26,994 nucleotides of DNA from UBA1189 sp045647345 (GTDB lineage: Bacteria; Bacteroidota; Bacteroidia; Bacteroidales; Bacteroidaceae): contig JAZRMG010000072.1 in NCBI GenBank assembly GCA_045647345.1, forward strand, positions 1 to 26,994, in the 5' to 3' direction. The stretch's first letter is position 1. Every line of letters begins with the position of its first letter. A program made the position numbers and the translations under genes. The notes under the pieces were generated by a model. It had not been told where the DNA came from. It saw nothing but the letters and a program-made list of their open reading frames with translations, and did no database searches. Shown here one piece after another: positions 1 to 7,256 of this stretch.

Positions 1-1
1 T

Positions 2-163
2 TTCGGTACCATCGTAAGCCTCACCGATGAGGAGATGGGCATCAAGAATTCAGAGCTCAACATTCAGAATCCAGAACTCATCTACGACCTTCGTGGCCGC
101 CGCGTAGAGAAAGCTGAGAAGGGCATCTACATCGTAAACGGTAAGAAGACTGTGATCAAGTAA
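2..163 (+). CDS. C-terminal fragment of an exported protein with a type IX secretion-like tail
   Basis: The reading frame is open from the window edge to a TAA at 161-163, giving the last 53 residues of a longer protein whose start lies outside. The final part reads IYDLRGRRVEKAEKGIYIV and ends NGKKTVIK. This fits the Bacteroidetes type A C-terminal sorting domain pattern: a 'YDLxGRRV' strand, then 'KGIYIV', then a basic end. Such tails direct outer-membrane export by the type IX system and are then removed. The residues just before the tail (about 16-27 of the fragment) are encoded by a degenerate 7-bp tandem repeat and probably form a linker. The function of the missing N-terminal part cannot be told. 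A terminator-like hairpin follows 26 nt after the stop. Confidence 0.8.
   Translation, partial: FGTIVSLTDEEMGIKNSELNIQNPELIYDLRGRRVEKAEKGIYIVNGKKTVIK
47..81. repeat. Degenerate heptad tandem repeat inside a coding sequence
   Basis: Five consecutive 7-base units can be read: AATTCAG, AGCTCAA, CATTCAG, AATCCAG, AACTCAT. On the complementary strand each has the form NTGANNN or a near variant. Seven is not a multiple of three, so the repeat runs through all codon phases while the frame stays open, encoding a polar linker (NSELNIQNPEL) ahead of the sorting-like tail. It resembles the heptad arrays in the non-coding parts of this window. Confidence 0.6.
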
Positions 164-189
164 GCCACCCACTACCGCATATACGACAA

Positions 190-220
190 CACGGGGCGCA
201 GAGAGCATCTGCGTCCCGTG
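190..220 (+). terminator. Hairpin downstream of the partial exported-protein gene
   Basis: CACGGGGCGCAG (190-201) pairs with CTGCGTCCCGTG (209-220) with one G-T wobble, around a 7-nt loop. It starts 26 nt after the TAA at 161-163. The following sequence is AT-rich but has no clean T run, so termination strength is uncertain. Confidence 0.6.
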
Positions 221-265
221 CTGCATATATAGCAGGTGTCAACCTTTTTCAGGAAAAGACATAAC

Positions 266-462
266 GGTCAACAGTAAACAGTCAACAGATAATTTGCGCA
301 CTCACATCAGGGGTTGAAATGTTCATATAAAAAAATTCTTATTTATTATTTATATATACTATGTATATTTAATAAATAAATAAGCCCTATTATTATAGGC
401 GCTGGCGAAAACGAAAAAGGGGGTGACAGAGCAAAGTAACTGTTGACTGTTTACTGTTGACC
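266..462. repeat. MITE-like inverted-repeat element with perfect 23-bp ends
   Basis: Bases 266-288 are the exact reverse complement of 440-462. Pairing continues inward imperfectly (about 8 of the next 11 positions match). The centre is an AT-rich palindrome at 338-384, whose arms start CTTATTTATT and end AATAAATAAG. The midpoints of the outer and inner arms differ by only about 3 nt, so the whole stretch behaves as one imperfect palindrome of roughly 200 bp. Each 23-bp arm is built of three heptads (267-287 and 441-461). I could not see a target-site duplication, so mobility is not shown. It could instead be a structured RNA or a recombination-generated repeat. Confidence 0.6.
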
Positions 463-494
463 CCGAGGTTTTCTGTCCTACGAACGATTGTTCA

Positions 495-527
495 CGCAGG
501 TGCGAGCGCGAAGCGCCGCAGGTGCGA
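495..527. repeat. 11-bp direct repeat CGCAGGTGCGA, two copies
   Basis: CGCAGGTGCGA occurs at 495-505 and again at 517-527, separated by GCGCGAAGCGC, which is itself a small GCGC/GCGC hairpin. It is GC-rich within AT-rich intergenic sequence. Its role is unknown. Confidence 0.5.
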
Positions 528-615
528 TATTTTTTTATTTAACTGAGATAAAATCATTTGCGCAAGGTCTGTGGCGGTCTGTTGCGCCAAGCAGGAACGA
601 CAAAGACAAATGTAG

Positions 616-623
616 TATCTTTG
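616..623 (+). promoter_or_regulatory. Lone TAnnTTTG motif (possible upstream promoter)
   Basis: TATCTTTG matches the Bacteroidetes -7 consensus TAnnTTTG. No TTTG is present at the expected -33 distance. If active it would give a leader of about 130 nt before the gene at 761, or an unannotated short RNA. This rests on the motif alone. Confidence 0.3.
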
Positions 624-642
624 CGGTGTCGGTTGTAGAATG

Positions 643-663
643 TTGAAGGTTGAACGTTGAATG
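643..663. repeat. Heptad tandem repeat TTGAANG, three copies
   Basis: TTGAAGG, TTGAACG and TTGAATG follow each other without gaps. They belong to the same NTGA-N3 heptad style seen at five other places in this window. The array sits about 45 bp upstream of the -33 element of the next gene. Confidence 0.6.
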
Positions 664-707
664 CAGTCCCTTGAAACAAAGTTTGGGATAAAAAACAAAG
701 GAATTAT

Positions 708-738
708 TTTGTCCTCAGCTTGTCATACATTATTTTTG
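708..738 (+). promoter_or_regulatory. Bacteroidetes-type promoter of the DUF5107/TPR gene
   Basis: TTTG at 708-711, a 19-nt spacer and TATTTTTG at 731-738 match the Bacteroides housekeeping promoter consensus (TTTG, 19-20 nt, TAnnTTTG). The transcript would start near 745, about 15 nt before the ATG at 761, which supports that start. No Shine-Dalgarno sequence is visible. Confidence 0.7.
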
Positions 739-760
739 CAGTAATTAATCTTAAAATACT

Positions 761-3700
761 ATGGTAAAAGCATGGAGAGAGCAGGTGACCATCCCTACCT
801 ATGAGGTGGGTGCACCGGAGAAGAACCCTATATTCCTGGAGAACCGTGTGTATCAAGGCAGCAGCGGAGTGGTATATCCCTACCCTGTCATCGAGAGCAT
901 TAGCGATGAACGTGTCGACAAAGAATACAATGCCATCTATATCGAGAACGAGTACATTAGGGTGATGATTTTGCCCGAGTTGGGCGGTCGTGTACAGATG
1001 GCCTATGACAAGGTGAAGCAGCGCCATTTCGTATACTACAACCACGTCATCAAGCCCGCACTCGTGGGCTTGGCAGGTCCTTGGATCTCGGGCGGCATCG
1101 AGTTCAACTGGCCCCAGCATCACCGCCCGTCAACCTATATGCCCGTCGATGCCACCATCGAGGACCACCCCGACGGCAGCGTTACCGTGTGGGTCAACGA
1201 GATGGAGCGTATGTTCCACCAGAAAGGCATGGCCGGCTTCACCCTACGCCCTGGCTGTGCGTATCTCGAGATACAGGGCCGCCTGAGCAACCGCTCACCC
1301 CTGCCGCAGACCTTCCTTTGGTGGGCTAACCCCGCTGTCGAGGTGGGCGACCACTACCAAAGCGTGTTCCCGCCCGATGTGAATGCCGTCTTCGACCATG
1401 GCAAGCGTGCCGTGAGCTCGTTCCCCATCGCCACGGGCACCTATTATAAGATGGACTACTCGGCTGGTGTCGACATCTCCAATTACAAGAATATCCCCGT
1501 GCCTACCTCCTATATGGCCGTCAACTCCAAGTACGACTTCGAGGGAGGCTACGAGAACGATACCCAGGGCGGCATGCTCCATGTGGCCAGCCATCACTTC
1601 AGTCCCGGCAAGAAACAGTGGACCTGGGGCAATGGCGACTTTGGCCGCGCGTGGGACCGCTGCCTCACCGACAACGACTACGAGGGTGCACCTGGTGTGT
1701 TCCGTCCCTATATCGAACTCATGGCAGGCATCTACACCGAGAACCAGCCCGACTTCACCTGGCTCATGCCCTACGAGGAGAAGCAGTTTGTGCAGTACTT
1801 CATGCCCTACCGCGACCTCGGCATCGTGAAGCAGGCCAGCAAGGATTTCGTGATGAATATCCACGAGGATGGCCGCCTTCAGGTATACGCCACCTCCAAG
1901 CAGGAGGTCGAGATTACCGTGCTCACCCACCACGCCAAATATCTGTTGCGCAAGACCGTGACCCTCTCACCCGAAGTGCTCTTCGATGAGGTCATCGATC
2001 TGCAGGGACACAGCATCAACGAACTCTCCGTATACCTCTCTCGCCCCGATGTAGCCGACCCTAACCGCATACATACCATGCTGGCTTGGCAAGCTGAGTC
2101 CGACGATATACGTCCCATCCCCGATGCTGCCGAGGCCGCTCTGCGCCCCGAGGATATCAAGACCATCGACCAACTCTACCTCACCGGTCTGCACCTCGAG
2201 CAGTACCGCCACGCCACATGGTCGGCCCTCGACTATTACGAGGAGGCTCTGCGTCGCGACCCCTTGGACTACCGTTGCAACAATCAGGTAGGTCTGTGGT
2301 ACCTGCGTCGTGGCCGCTTCGACAAGTCCGAGCCCTACCTGCGCACTGCTGTCAAGGTGCTGCAGCGCCGCAACCCCAACCCCTACGACGGTGAGCCCAT
2401 CTACAACCTCGCCCTCTGCCTCAAGTATCAGTTCCGCCCCTATGAGGCGCACGAACTCTTCTGGAAAGCCACGTGGAACAAGGCTTGGGCCGATGCCGCC
2501 TATTTCGAGGCCGCTTGCATCAGCACCGGTATACGTGATTTTGATGGCGCCCTCGACGAGGTCAACCGCTGCCTCATCCACAATAGCCACAACCATAAGG
2601 CACGTGCCCTGAAGGCTACCATCTTGCGTAAGTTGGGCAAGACCGACGAGGCTCTCGCGTGGATACACGAGTCCTACACGATAGACCCCTTCAACTACGG
2701 TTGCATGTTTGAGGAGCACCTCCTCACCGGTAGCGACGAGCCCCTACAGCGCCTCATCACCCTCATGCATGGCGAGGTGTGCAACTACCACGAGCTCGCT
2801 CTCGACTATGCCCAGGCCCGCCTCTTCGACGAGGCCGTACAGGTGCTCACCATCCCCGCCGTAGCCGAGCAGTTGGCCCAGGCATCGCCTCTCACCTCCT
2901 ACTACCTCGGCTACTTCCTGCAGGGGCAGGGACTCATCGATGAGGCCAATGCCTACTTCGTCCGTGCCGAGCATACCGCCCCAGGCTGCTGCTTCCCCAA
3001 TCGTCTCGAAGATGTACAGGTGCTCACCATCGCTCGCAACACACTGAAACATGCAGCCCGCGCACCCTATTACCTCGGTTGCCTCTACTACGACAAGCGC
3101 CAGTACGACCTTGCGAAACAGAACTGGGAACTCTCTGCCCAGCGCGATGCCGAGTTTCCCACCGTATGGCGCAACCTCGCCCTATACTATTATAATAAGG
3201 AGAAGCATCGCCAGCTCGCCCTCGAGTACATGGAGCGTGCCTTCCAACTCGACCCCACCGACAGCCGCATCCTCATGGAGCTCGACCAACTCTACAAGGT
3301 CACCGGTCGCCCCCATGCCGAGCGCCTCGCCCACCTGGAGCAGTACCCCGCACTCATTGCCGAGCGCGACGACCTGCTGCTCGAGCATATCACCCTGCTC
3401 AACCATCTCGGTCGCTACGATGAGGCCATGGCATTGCTCGACAGCCACATCTTCCATCCCTGGGAAGGAGGCGAAGGCAAGGTACCCGCACAGTATCAGT
3501 TTGCCCGTGTAGAGAAGGCCAAGCAACTGCTCGCATCGCCAGCAACGGATGCCGACATCCGACAGGCCATCAAGCTGCTCACCGAATGCCTCAGCTATCC
3601 ACACCACTTGGGTGAAGGCAAGTTGCAAGGTGCACAGGACAACGACTTCCACTACCTGCTCGGATGTGCCTACCAACGCTTAGGCGACAACGACAAGGCA

Positions 3701-4105
3701 CGCGAACACTGGACACTCGGCACAGAGGGACCCACAGAACCCGCTGCAGCACTATACTACAATGATGCAAAACCCGACAAGATATTCTATGCGGCACTAT
3801 GCTACCGCAAATTGGAGATGGAGGCCAAGGCGTCGGGACTCTTCTACAAACTCATCAACTACGGAGAGAAACATATCTTCGACACCGTACGCATGGACTA
3901 CTTTGCCGTGTCGCTCCCCGACCTGCAAATTTGGGACGGTGACCTGCAGCTACGCCATCAGGTGCACTGCCACTACATGCTGGCACTGGGCTATTGGGGC
4001 ATGGGAGATAAGGGAAAAGCCCACAGATATCTCAACGAGGCCGAACGACACGACATGAACCACATAGGCATCAGTGCGTTCCGCCACTTCACCGAGCTAC
4101 AATAA
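761..4105 (+). CDS. DUF5107 and tetratricopeptide-repeat protein
   Basis: A 1114-residue protein with no signal peptide or membrane helix, so probably cytoplasmic. Residues about 45-345 match the DUF5107 family as I know it. The segment NEYIRVMILPELGGRV (about 63-78) resembles the start of the galactose-mutarotase-like fold, in which sugar-processing and sugar-binding enzymes occur. Conserved-looking Trp/His-rich stretches follow (GGIEFNWPQHHRPS, FLWWANPAV). From about 490 to the end, helical repeats with TPR character recur (for example ALDYYEEALRRDPLDY, CLYYDKRQYDLAKQNWE and a late YQRLGDNDKAREHW). The biochemical activity is not known to me. The fold suggests a carbohydrate ligand, with the TPR part as partner surface or dimer scaffold. 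It is transcribed from its own promoter and converges with cstA after 27 bp. The call is firm for domains and open for function. Confidence 0.85.
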   Translation: MVKAWREQVTIPTYEVGAPEKNPIFLENRVYQGSSGVVYPYPVIESISDERVDKEYNAIYIENEYIRVMILPELGGRVQMAYDKVKQRHFVYYNHVIKPALVGLAGPWISGGIEFNWPQHHRPSTYMPVDATIEDHPDGSVTVWVNEMERMFHQKGMAGFTLRPGCAYLEIQGRLSNRSPLPQTFLWWANPAVEVGDHYQSVFPPDVNAVFDHGKRAVSSFPIATGTYYKMDYSAGVDISNYKNIPVPTSYMAVNSKYDFEGGYENDTQGGMLHVASHHFSPGKKQWTWGNGDFGRAWDRCLTDNDYEGAPGVFRPYIELMAGIYTENQPDFTWLMPYEEKQFVQYFMPYRDLGIVKQASKDFVMNIHEDGRLQVYATSKQEVEITVLTHHAKYLLRKTVTLSPEVLFDEVIDLQGHSINELSVYLSRPDVADPNRIHTMLAWQAESDDIRPIPDAAEAALRPEDIKTIDQLYLTGLHLEQYRHATWSALDYYEEALRRDPLDYRCNNQVGLWYLRRGRFDKSEPYLRTAVKVLQRRNPNPYDGEPIYNLALCLKYQFRPYEAHELFWKATWNKAWADAAYFEAACISTGIRDFDGALDEVNRCLIHNSHNHKARALKATILRKLGKTDEALAWIHESYTIDPFNYGCMFEEHLLTGSDEPLQRLITLMHGEVCNYHELALDYAQARLFDEAVQVLTIPAVAEQLAQASPLTSYYLGYFLQGQGLIDEANAYFVRAEHTAPGCCFPNRLEDVQVLTIARNTLKHAARAPYYLGCLYYDKRQYDLAKQNWELSAQRDAEFPTVWRNLALYYYNKEKHRQLALEYMERAFQLDPTDSRILMELDQLYKVTGRPHAERLAHLEQYPALIAERDDLLLEHITLLNHLGRYDEAMALLDSHIFHPWEGGEGKVPAQYQFARVEKAKQLLASPATDADIRQAIKLLTECLSYPHHLGEGKLQGAQDNDFHYLLGCAYQRLGDNDKAREHWTLGTEGPTEPAAALYYNDAKPDKIFYAALCYRKLEMEAKASGLFYKLINYGEKHIFDTVRMDYFAVSLPDLQIWDGDLQLRHQVHCHYMLALGYWGMGDKGKAHRYLNEAERHDMNHIGISAFRHFTELQ

Positions 4106-4110
4106 GAGCA

Positions 4111-4159
4111 CGATGGGCCAGGCCCCGAAGCACTATGCCAAAAGGCGCTTGGCCCATCG
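4111..4159. terminator. Convergent terminator-like hairpin between DUF5107/TPR gene and cstA
   Basis: CGATGGGCCA (4111-4120) is the exact reverse complement of 4150-4159, with a 29-nt loop. The right arm lies in the last codons of cstA. Placed between convergent genes only 27 bp apart, it could serve both directions. No clear T run follows, so this is a moderate call. Confidence 0.4.
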
Positions 4160-5569
4160 CATCTTCCATACACCGAACCACACCGCAGCAACCAGCACGG
4201 CCACTCCGCCTATCGTGTAAGACAATGCTTTAGGCAGACAGAAGCCCTCGGGAGCAATGCAAATGTAGGTAACACTCACGCAGGTCATGAAGAGTGCAGG
4301 GATGAGCGTGATGAAGTAGTTCTTCTTCTCCTGCACCAGATAAACCGTGATGGCCCAGAGGGTAAAGACAGAGAGTGTCTGGTTGCACCACGCGAAATAG
4401 CGCCAGATGATCTTGAAACCGTCAGCATCGGTCAAGCTATAGATGAGCGTGCCTGCTGTGGCAAGGAAAAGGGGAATACAGATAATCAGACGCTTCTTGA
4501 TGCTCTTCTGCTCCATGTGCAGGAAGTCGGCAATGATGAGTCGGGCCGAGCGCAATGCCGTGTCGCCGCTCGTAATGGGAGCAGCCACTATGCCGAGGAT
4601 AGCCACTATGCTGCCTATCGTGCCAAGCCACTCTTGGGAAATCATCGTAGCCACCTTGGCACCGCTGTAGGGAATACCCGCAGCGTCTACCGTGCCATGC
4701 TCGCCAAAGAACCAGGTGGCGGCGGCAGCCCAGATGAGGGCCACGATACCCTCGGTGACCATAGCGCCATAGAAGATAGGGCGGCAATACTTCTCACTCT
4801 TCATGCAGCGGGCCATGAGGGGCGACTGTGTGGCATGGAAGCCGCTGATGGCACCGCAAGCGATGCTCACAAACATCATGGGGAAGATGGGTGACTTGTC
4901 GTACTTGGTACCGAACCCCTCCCACATCTCGGGCAGGGAAGGCGACTTGACATACAGCATGATGAGCACACCGAAAGCCATAAACAGCAGTGCAATGGCA
5001 AACAACGGATATACACGCCCAATAATCTTGTCCACAGGCAACAGCGTGGCAAGTATGTAATACAGGAAGATGACCACTATCCAGAAGGTAACATTCAGCC
5101 CAGCGGGGGTCATGCCCGCCAGCAGTTCGGCAGGTCCCGACACGAATACAGCTCCCACAAGCACCATCAATACGATGGAGAATACGTTCATCACCGTCTT
5201 CGTAGTCGTACCTAAATACTTGCCTATAAGATCGGGCAGATTGGCTCCATCGTTGCGGATGGATAGGCATCCTGAAAAGAAATCGTGCACAGCACCCGCC
5301 ACAAGCGTGCCGATGACAATCCACAGATACGATGCCGTGCCGAACTGCGCTCCCATAATGGCTCCGAAGATGGGGCCGAGGCCAGCGATGTTCAAGAACT
5401 GAATCATGAAGATTTTCCACGTAGACATGGGAATGTAGTCCACACCATCATTATTGGTAAAAGCTGGAGTAACGCGCTTAGGATCAGCACCAAACACACG
5501 ATTGACAAAACCTCCATATACGACATAGCCCAGCACCAGCAGGACTAATGCAACAGTAAATGTGACCAT
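4133..5569 (-). CDS. cstA: CstA-family inner-membrane transporter
   Basis: A polytopic membrane protein of 478 residues starting MVTFTVALVL. CstA-family proteins (carbon starvation protein A, BtsT/YjiY) import peptides or pyruvate. The signature block is visible early: DGVDYIPMSTWKIFMIQFLN followed by IAGLGPIFGAIMGAQFG (about 41-77), then VAGAVHDFFSGCLSIRNDG. About a dozen hydrophobic segments follow. The protein is of the short class common in Bacteroidetes, not the ~700-residue E. coli type. The frame is open 28 codons further upstream (to 5653). I chose 5569 because a TAnnTTTG motif on this strand (5609-5616) would start transcription near 5604, downstream of that longer start. The substrate (pyruvate or peptides) cannot be decided from sequence. 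Confidence 0.88.
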   Translation of the reverse strand: MVTFTVALVLLVLGYVVYGGFVNRVFGADPKRVTPAFTNNDGVDYIPMSTWKIFMIQFLNIAGLGPIFGAIMGAQFGTASYLWIVIGTLVAGAVHDFFSGCLSIRNDGANLPDLIGKYLGTTTKTVMNVFSIVLMVLVGAVFVSGPAELLAGMTPAGLNVTFWIVVIFLYYILATLLPVDKIIGRVYPLFAIALLFMAFGVLIMLYVKSPSLPEMWEGFGTKYDKSPIFPMMFVSIACGAISGFHATQSPLMARCMKSEKYCRPIFYGAMVTEGIVALIWAAAATWFFGEHGTVDAAGIPYSGAKVATMISQEWLGTIGSIVAILGIVAAPITSGDTALRSARLIIADFLHMEQKSIKKRLIICIPLFLATAGTLIYSLTDADGFKIIWRYFAWCNQTLSVFTLWAITVYLVQEKKNYFITLIPALFMTCVSVTYICIAPEGFCLPKALSYTIGGVAVLVAAVWFGVWKMRWAKRLLA

Positions 5570-5608
5570 AAGAATACTAATACCTTTCTTGTTTATCAAA
5601 AAACGGGA

Positions 5609-5616
5609 CAAAAGTA
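5609..5616 (-). promoter_or_regulatory. -7 promoter element of cstA
   Basis: On the minus strand these bases read TACTTTTG, matching TAnnTTTG. Transcription would start about 35 nt before the ATG at 5569. No TTTG stands at the -33 distance. It lies within an 82-bp divergent region shared with the GHL10 gene. Confidence 0.5.
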
Positions 5617-5638
5617 CAAATATTTTATCAAAAAGTTG

Positions 5639-5646
5639 TATTTTTG
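5639..5646 (+). promoter_or_regulatory. -7 promoter element of the GHL10 gene; transcript nearly leaderless
   Basis: TATTTTTG matches TAnnTTTG and ends 5 nt before the ATG at 5652. With the usual Bacteroides spacing, transcription would start at or within a few bases of the start codon, giving a leaderless or nearly leaderless mRNA. The -33 TTTG is not evident. Confidence 0.45.
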
Positions 5647-5651
5647 CCACC

Positions 5652-7130
5652 ATGAATTACCTTCAGTGCTTACTTTTAGCTCTAATTGTTTCATTATGCT
5701 CCACATATGGCCACGCACAGTCTGTGCATGTTCCCAAGCATGAGTACCGCGCCGTGTGGCTCACCACCATCAAGGGCTTAGACTGGCCCCGAGAGGCCGA
5801 CAGAGGAGACACCGCAGCCCAGCAAAGTCATCTGTGCACCCTCCTCGACAGTCTGCAAGCCATCAACGTCAACACCATACTGCTGCAAACGCGCATTCGC
5901 GGCGATGTCATATACCCCTCAGCAATAGAACCCTTCGCCCCCGTCTTCACCGGACAACACGGCGTGGCACCGGAATACGACCCCTTAGCCTTTGCCATCG
6001 AGGAATGTCACCGCCGTGGCATGCAGCTGCATGCGTGGCTCGTCACCATCCCCCTGGGCGACGACATCTACGTCAAGGGACACGGTCGACAGGCACTGCC
6101 CAGCAAGCATCCCAAGCAGTGTACCCGCTTCAAGGGAGCATGGTACATGGAGCCGTCACACCCAGCTACAGCAGAGCACCTCAGCGCACTCATCGGGGAA
6201 ATTGTTACACGATACGATGTCGATGGCATACACCTTGACTACATACGCTATCCCGAAGGCAACAGCAGTTACCCCGACTGGAGCATCTACAACCGCAACC
6301 ACCGTGGCATGAGCAAGGACGACTGGCGCCGCGACAACATCACCCGCCTCATGCGCACGCTATACTATAAGGTAAAGAACATCAAGCCATGGATATGCGT
6401 GAGTGCTGCCACATTAGGCAAACACGACGATGTGACCCGATATAGCAGCTACGGATGGAATGCCTATCACACCGTGTACCAAGCGGCACAGGAATGGCTG
6501 CGCGAAGGCATTGCCGACGCCCTCTTCCCCATGCTCTACTATGCTGGCAACCACTTCTACCCCTTCGCCAGCGATTGGGGCGAACAAGCCTGCGGACGCC
6601 ACATCGTAGCCGGCATGGGCACCTACCAGCTCCATGAAGAGGAGAAGGACTGGGACTTAGAGGAGGTGATGCGCCAGCTCCATGTCGTACGCGCCCACCC
6701 CACCCTCGCAGGTACGGCACAGTTCCGCTCACTCTTCGTCACCGACAACACCAAGGGTGTATACGACCTGCTGCTACACCACAACCCCTACCCTGCACTT
6801 GTGCCCGCCATGCCCTGGCTCAGCGATGCAAAGCCTGCCACACCTCAAGGGCTTGAAGTAACCATAGACAAAAGCACCACCACACTCACCTGGCAGGGAA
6901 GCAAGGGAGTGAGCTACAACATCTACAGCAGCTACACCTACCCCGTAGACATCACCAACCCCGCTAACCTGTACCGCACATACCTGCGCGACACCTGCTA
7001 CGAGGAGCCAACGGCCAGCCTCGTCTATCCACGCCACTATGCCATCACAGCCATCGACCGCTATGGTAACGAAAGCCCCGCATTGCAGTGGGAAAACAGA
7101 GTGATACGCCCCATCACACTACGGAAGTGA
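5652..7130 (+). CDS. Exported GHL10 (DUF187-type) glycoside hydrolase-like protein
   Basis: 492 residues from the ATG at 5652. Residues 1-23 form a signal peptide (hydrophobic LLLALIVSL, cut near HAQ). Residues about 30-340 match the glycosyl-hydrolase-like 10 family (YngK type), a TIM barrel: EYRAVWLTTIKGLDWP near the start, then NVNTILLQTRIRGDVIYPS, YDVDGIHLDYIRYPE and FPMLYY, all typical barrel strands. D and Y in GIHLDYIRYP are likely active-site residues. The remaining ~100 residues (about 400-490) look like a fibronectin type III-like domain (VTIDKSTTTLTWQ, YNIYSSYTYPVD). The family is predicted to act on cell-wall or other glycans; the substrate is unknown. The open frame begins 30 codons earlier, but only the later start gives a signal peptide and lies after the promoter. 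It is convergent with fhs. Confidence 0.87.
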   Translation: MNYLQCLLLALIVSLCSTYGHAQSVHVPKHEYRAVWLTTIKGLDWPREADRGDTAAQQSHLCTLLDSLQAINVNTILLQTRIRGDVIYPSAIEPFAPVFTGQHGVAPEYDPLAFAIEECHRRGMQLHAWLVTIPLGDDIYVKGHGRQALPSKHPKQCTRFKGAWYMEPSHPATAEHLSALIGEIVTRYDVDGIHLDYIRYPEGNSSYPDWSIYNRNHRGMSKDDWRRDNITRLMRTLYYKVKNIKPWICVSAATLGKHDDVTRYSSYGWNAYHTVYQAAQEWLREGIADALFPMLYYAGNHFYPFASDWGEQACGRHIVAGMGTYQLHEEEKDWDLEEVMRQLHVVRAHPTLAGTAQFRSLFVTDNTKGVYDLLLHHNPYPALVPAMPWLSDAKPATPQGLEVTIDKSTTTLTWQGSKGVSYNIYSSYTYPVDITNPANLYRTYLRDTCYEEPTASLVYPRHYAITAIDRYGNESPALQWENRVIRPITLRK

Positions 7131-7161
7131 CAAAACCGACGAAGCATATATGACAAAGACA

Positions 7162-7197
7162 AGGGGTGTGCATTCCATGGATAGGATGCACACCCCT
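7162..7197. terminator. Bidirectional terminator between GHL10 gene and fhs
   Basis: AGGGGTGTGCAT (7162-7173) and ATGCACACCCCT (7186-7197) are perfect reverse complements around a 12-nt loop. It lies between convergent stop codons at 7130 and 7257. On the plus strand CTTGTG follows; on the minus strand a T-rich TTGTCTTTGTC follows. It can serve both genes. Confidence 0.75.
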
Positions 7198-7256
7198 CTT
7201 GTGAATAATAAGAATCTCGAGTGTAACGTACCTTTAGGCCGATACCTCTGCGGTTA

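Larger units (their letters stand above)
164..760. other. 597-bp region without a gene; holds hairpin, inverted repeat and promoters
   Basis: I see no credible coding sequence here. The region holds a terminator hairpin (190-220), a long imperfect inverted repeat (266-462) with an AT-rich palindromic core, an 11-bp direct repeat (495-505 and 517-527), a lone TAnnTTTG motif (616-623), a heptad array (643-663) and the promoter of the next gene (708-738). A 68-residue minus-strand frame at 492-698 has no recognisable features and spans these repeats. Confidence 0.6.

Noticed and set aside
255..475. Target-site duplication or transposase for the 266-462 inverted repeat
   Set aside because: No matching direct repeats flank the arms and there is no coding frame inside, so I describe it only as MITE-like.
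492..698. 68-codon minus-strand frame in the first intergenic region
   Set aside because: It spans a direct repeat and the heptad array, with no recognisable features or promoter on that strand.
704..1123. 139-codon minus-strand frame opposite the start of the DUF5107/TPR gene
   Set aside because: It overlaps a gene with clear family match and promoter; no promoter or family features of its own.
5570..5653. 28-codon upstream extension of cstA and the overlapping 30-codon extension of the GHL10 gene
   Set aside because: Both extensions run through the divergent promoter motifs, and the GHL10 extension would bury its signal peptide.
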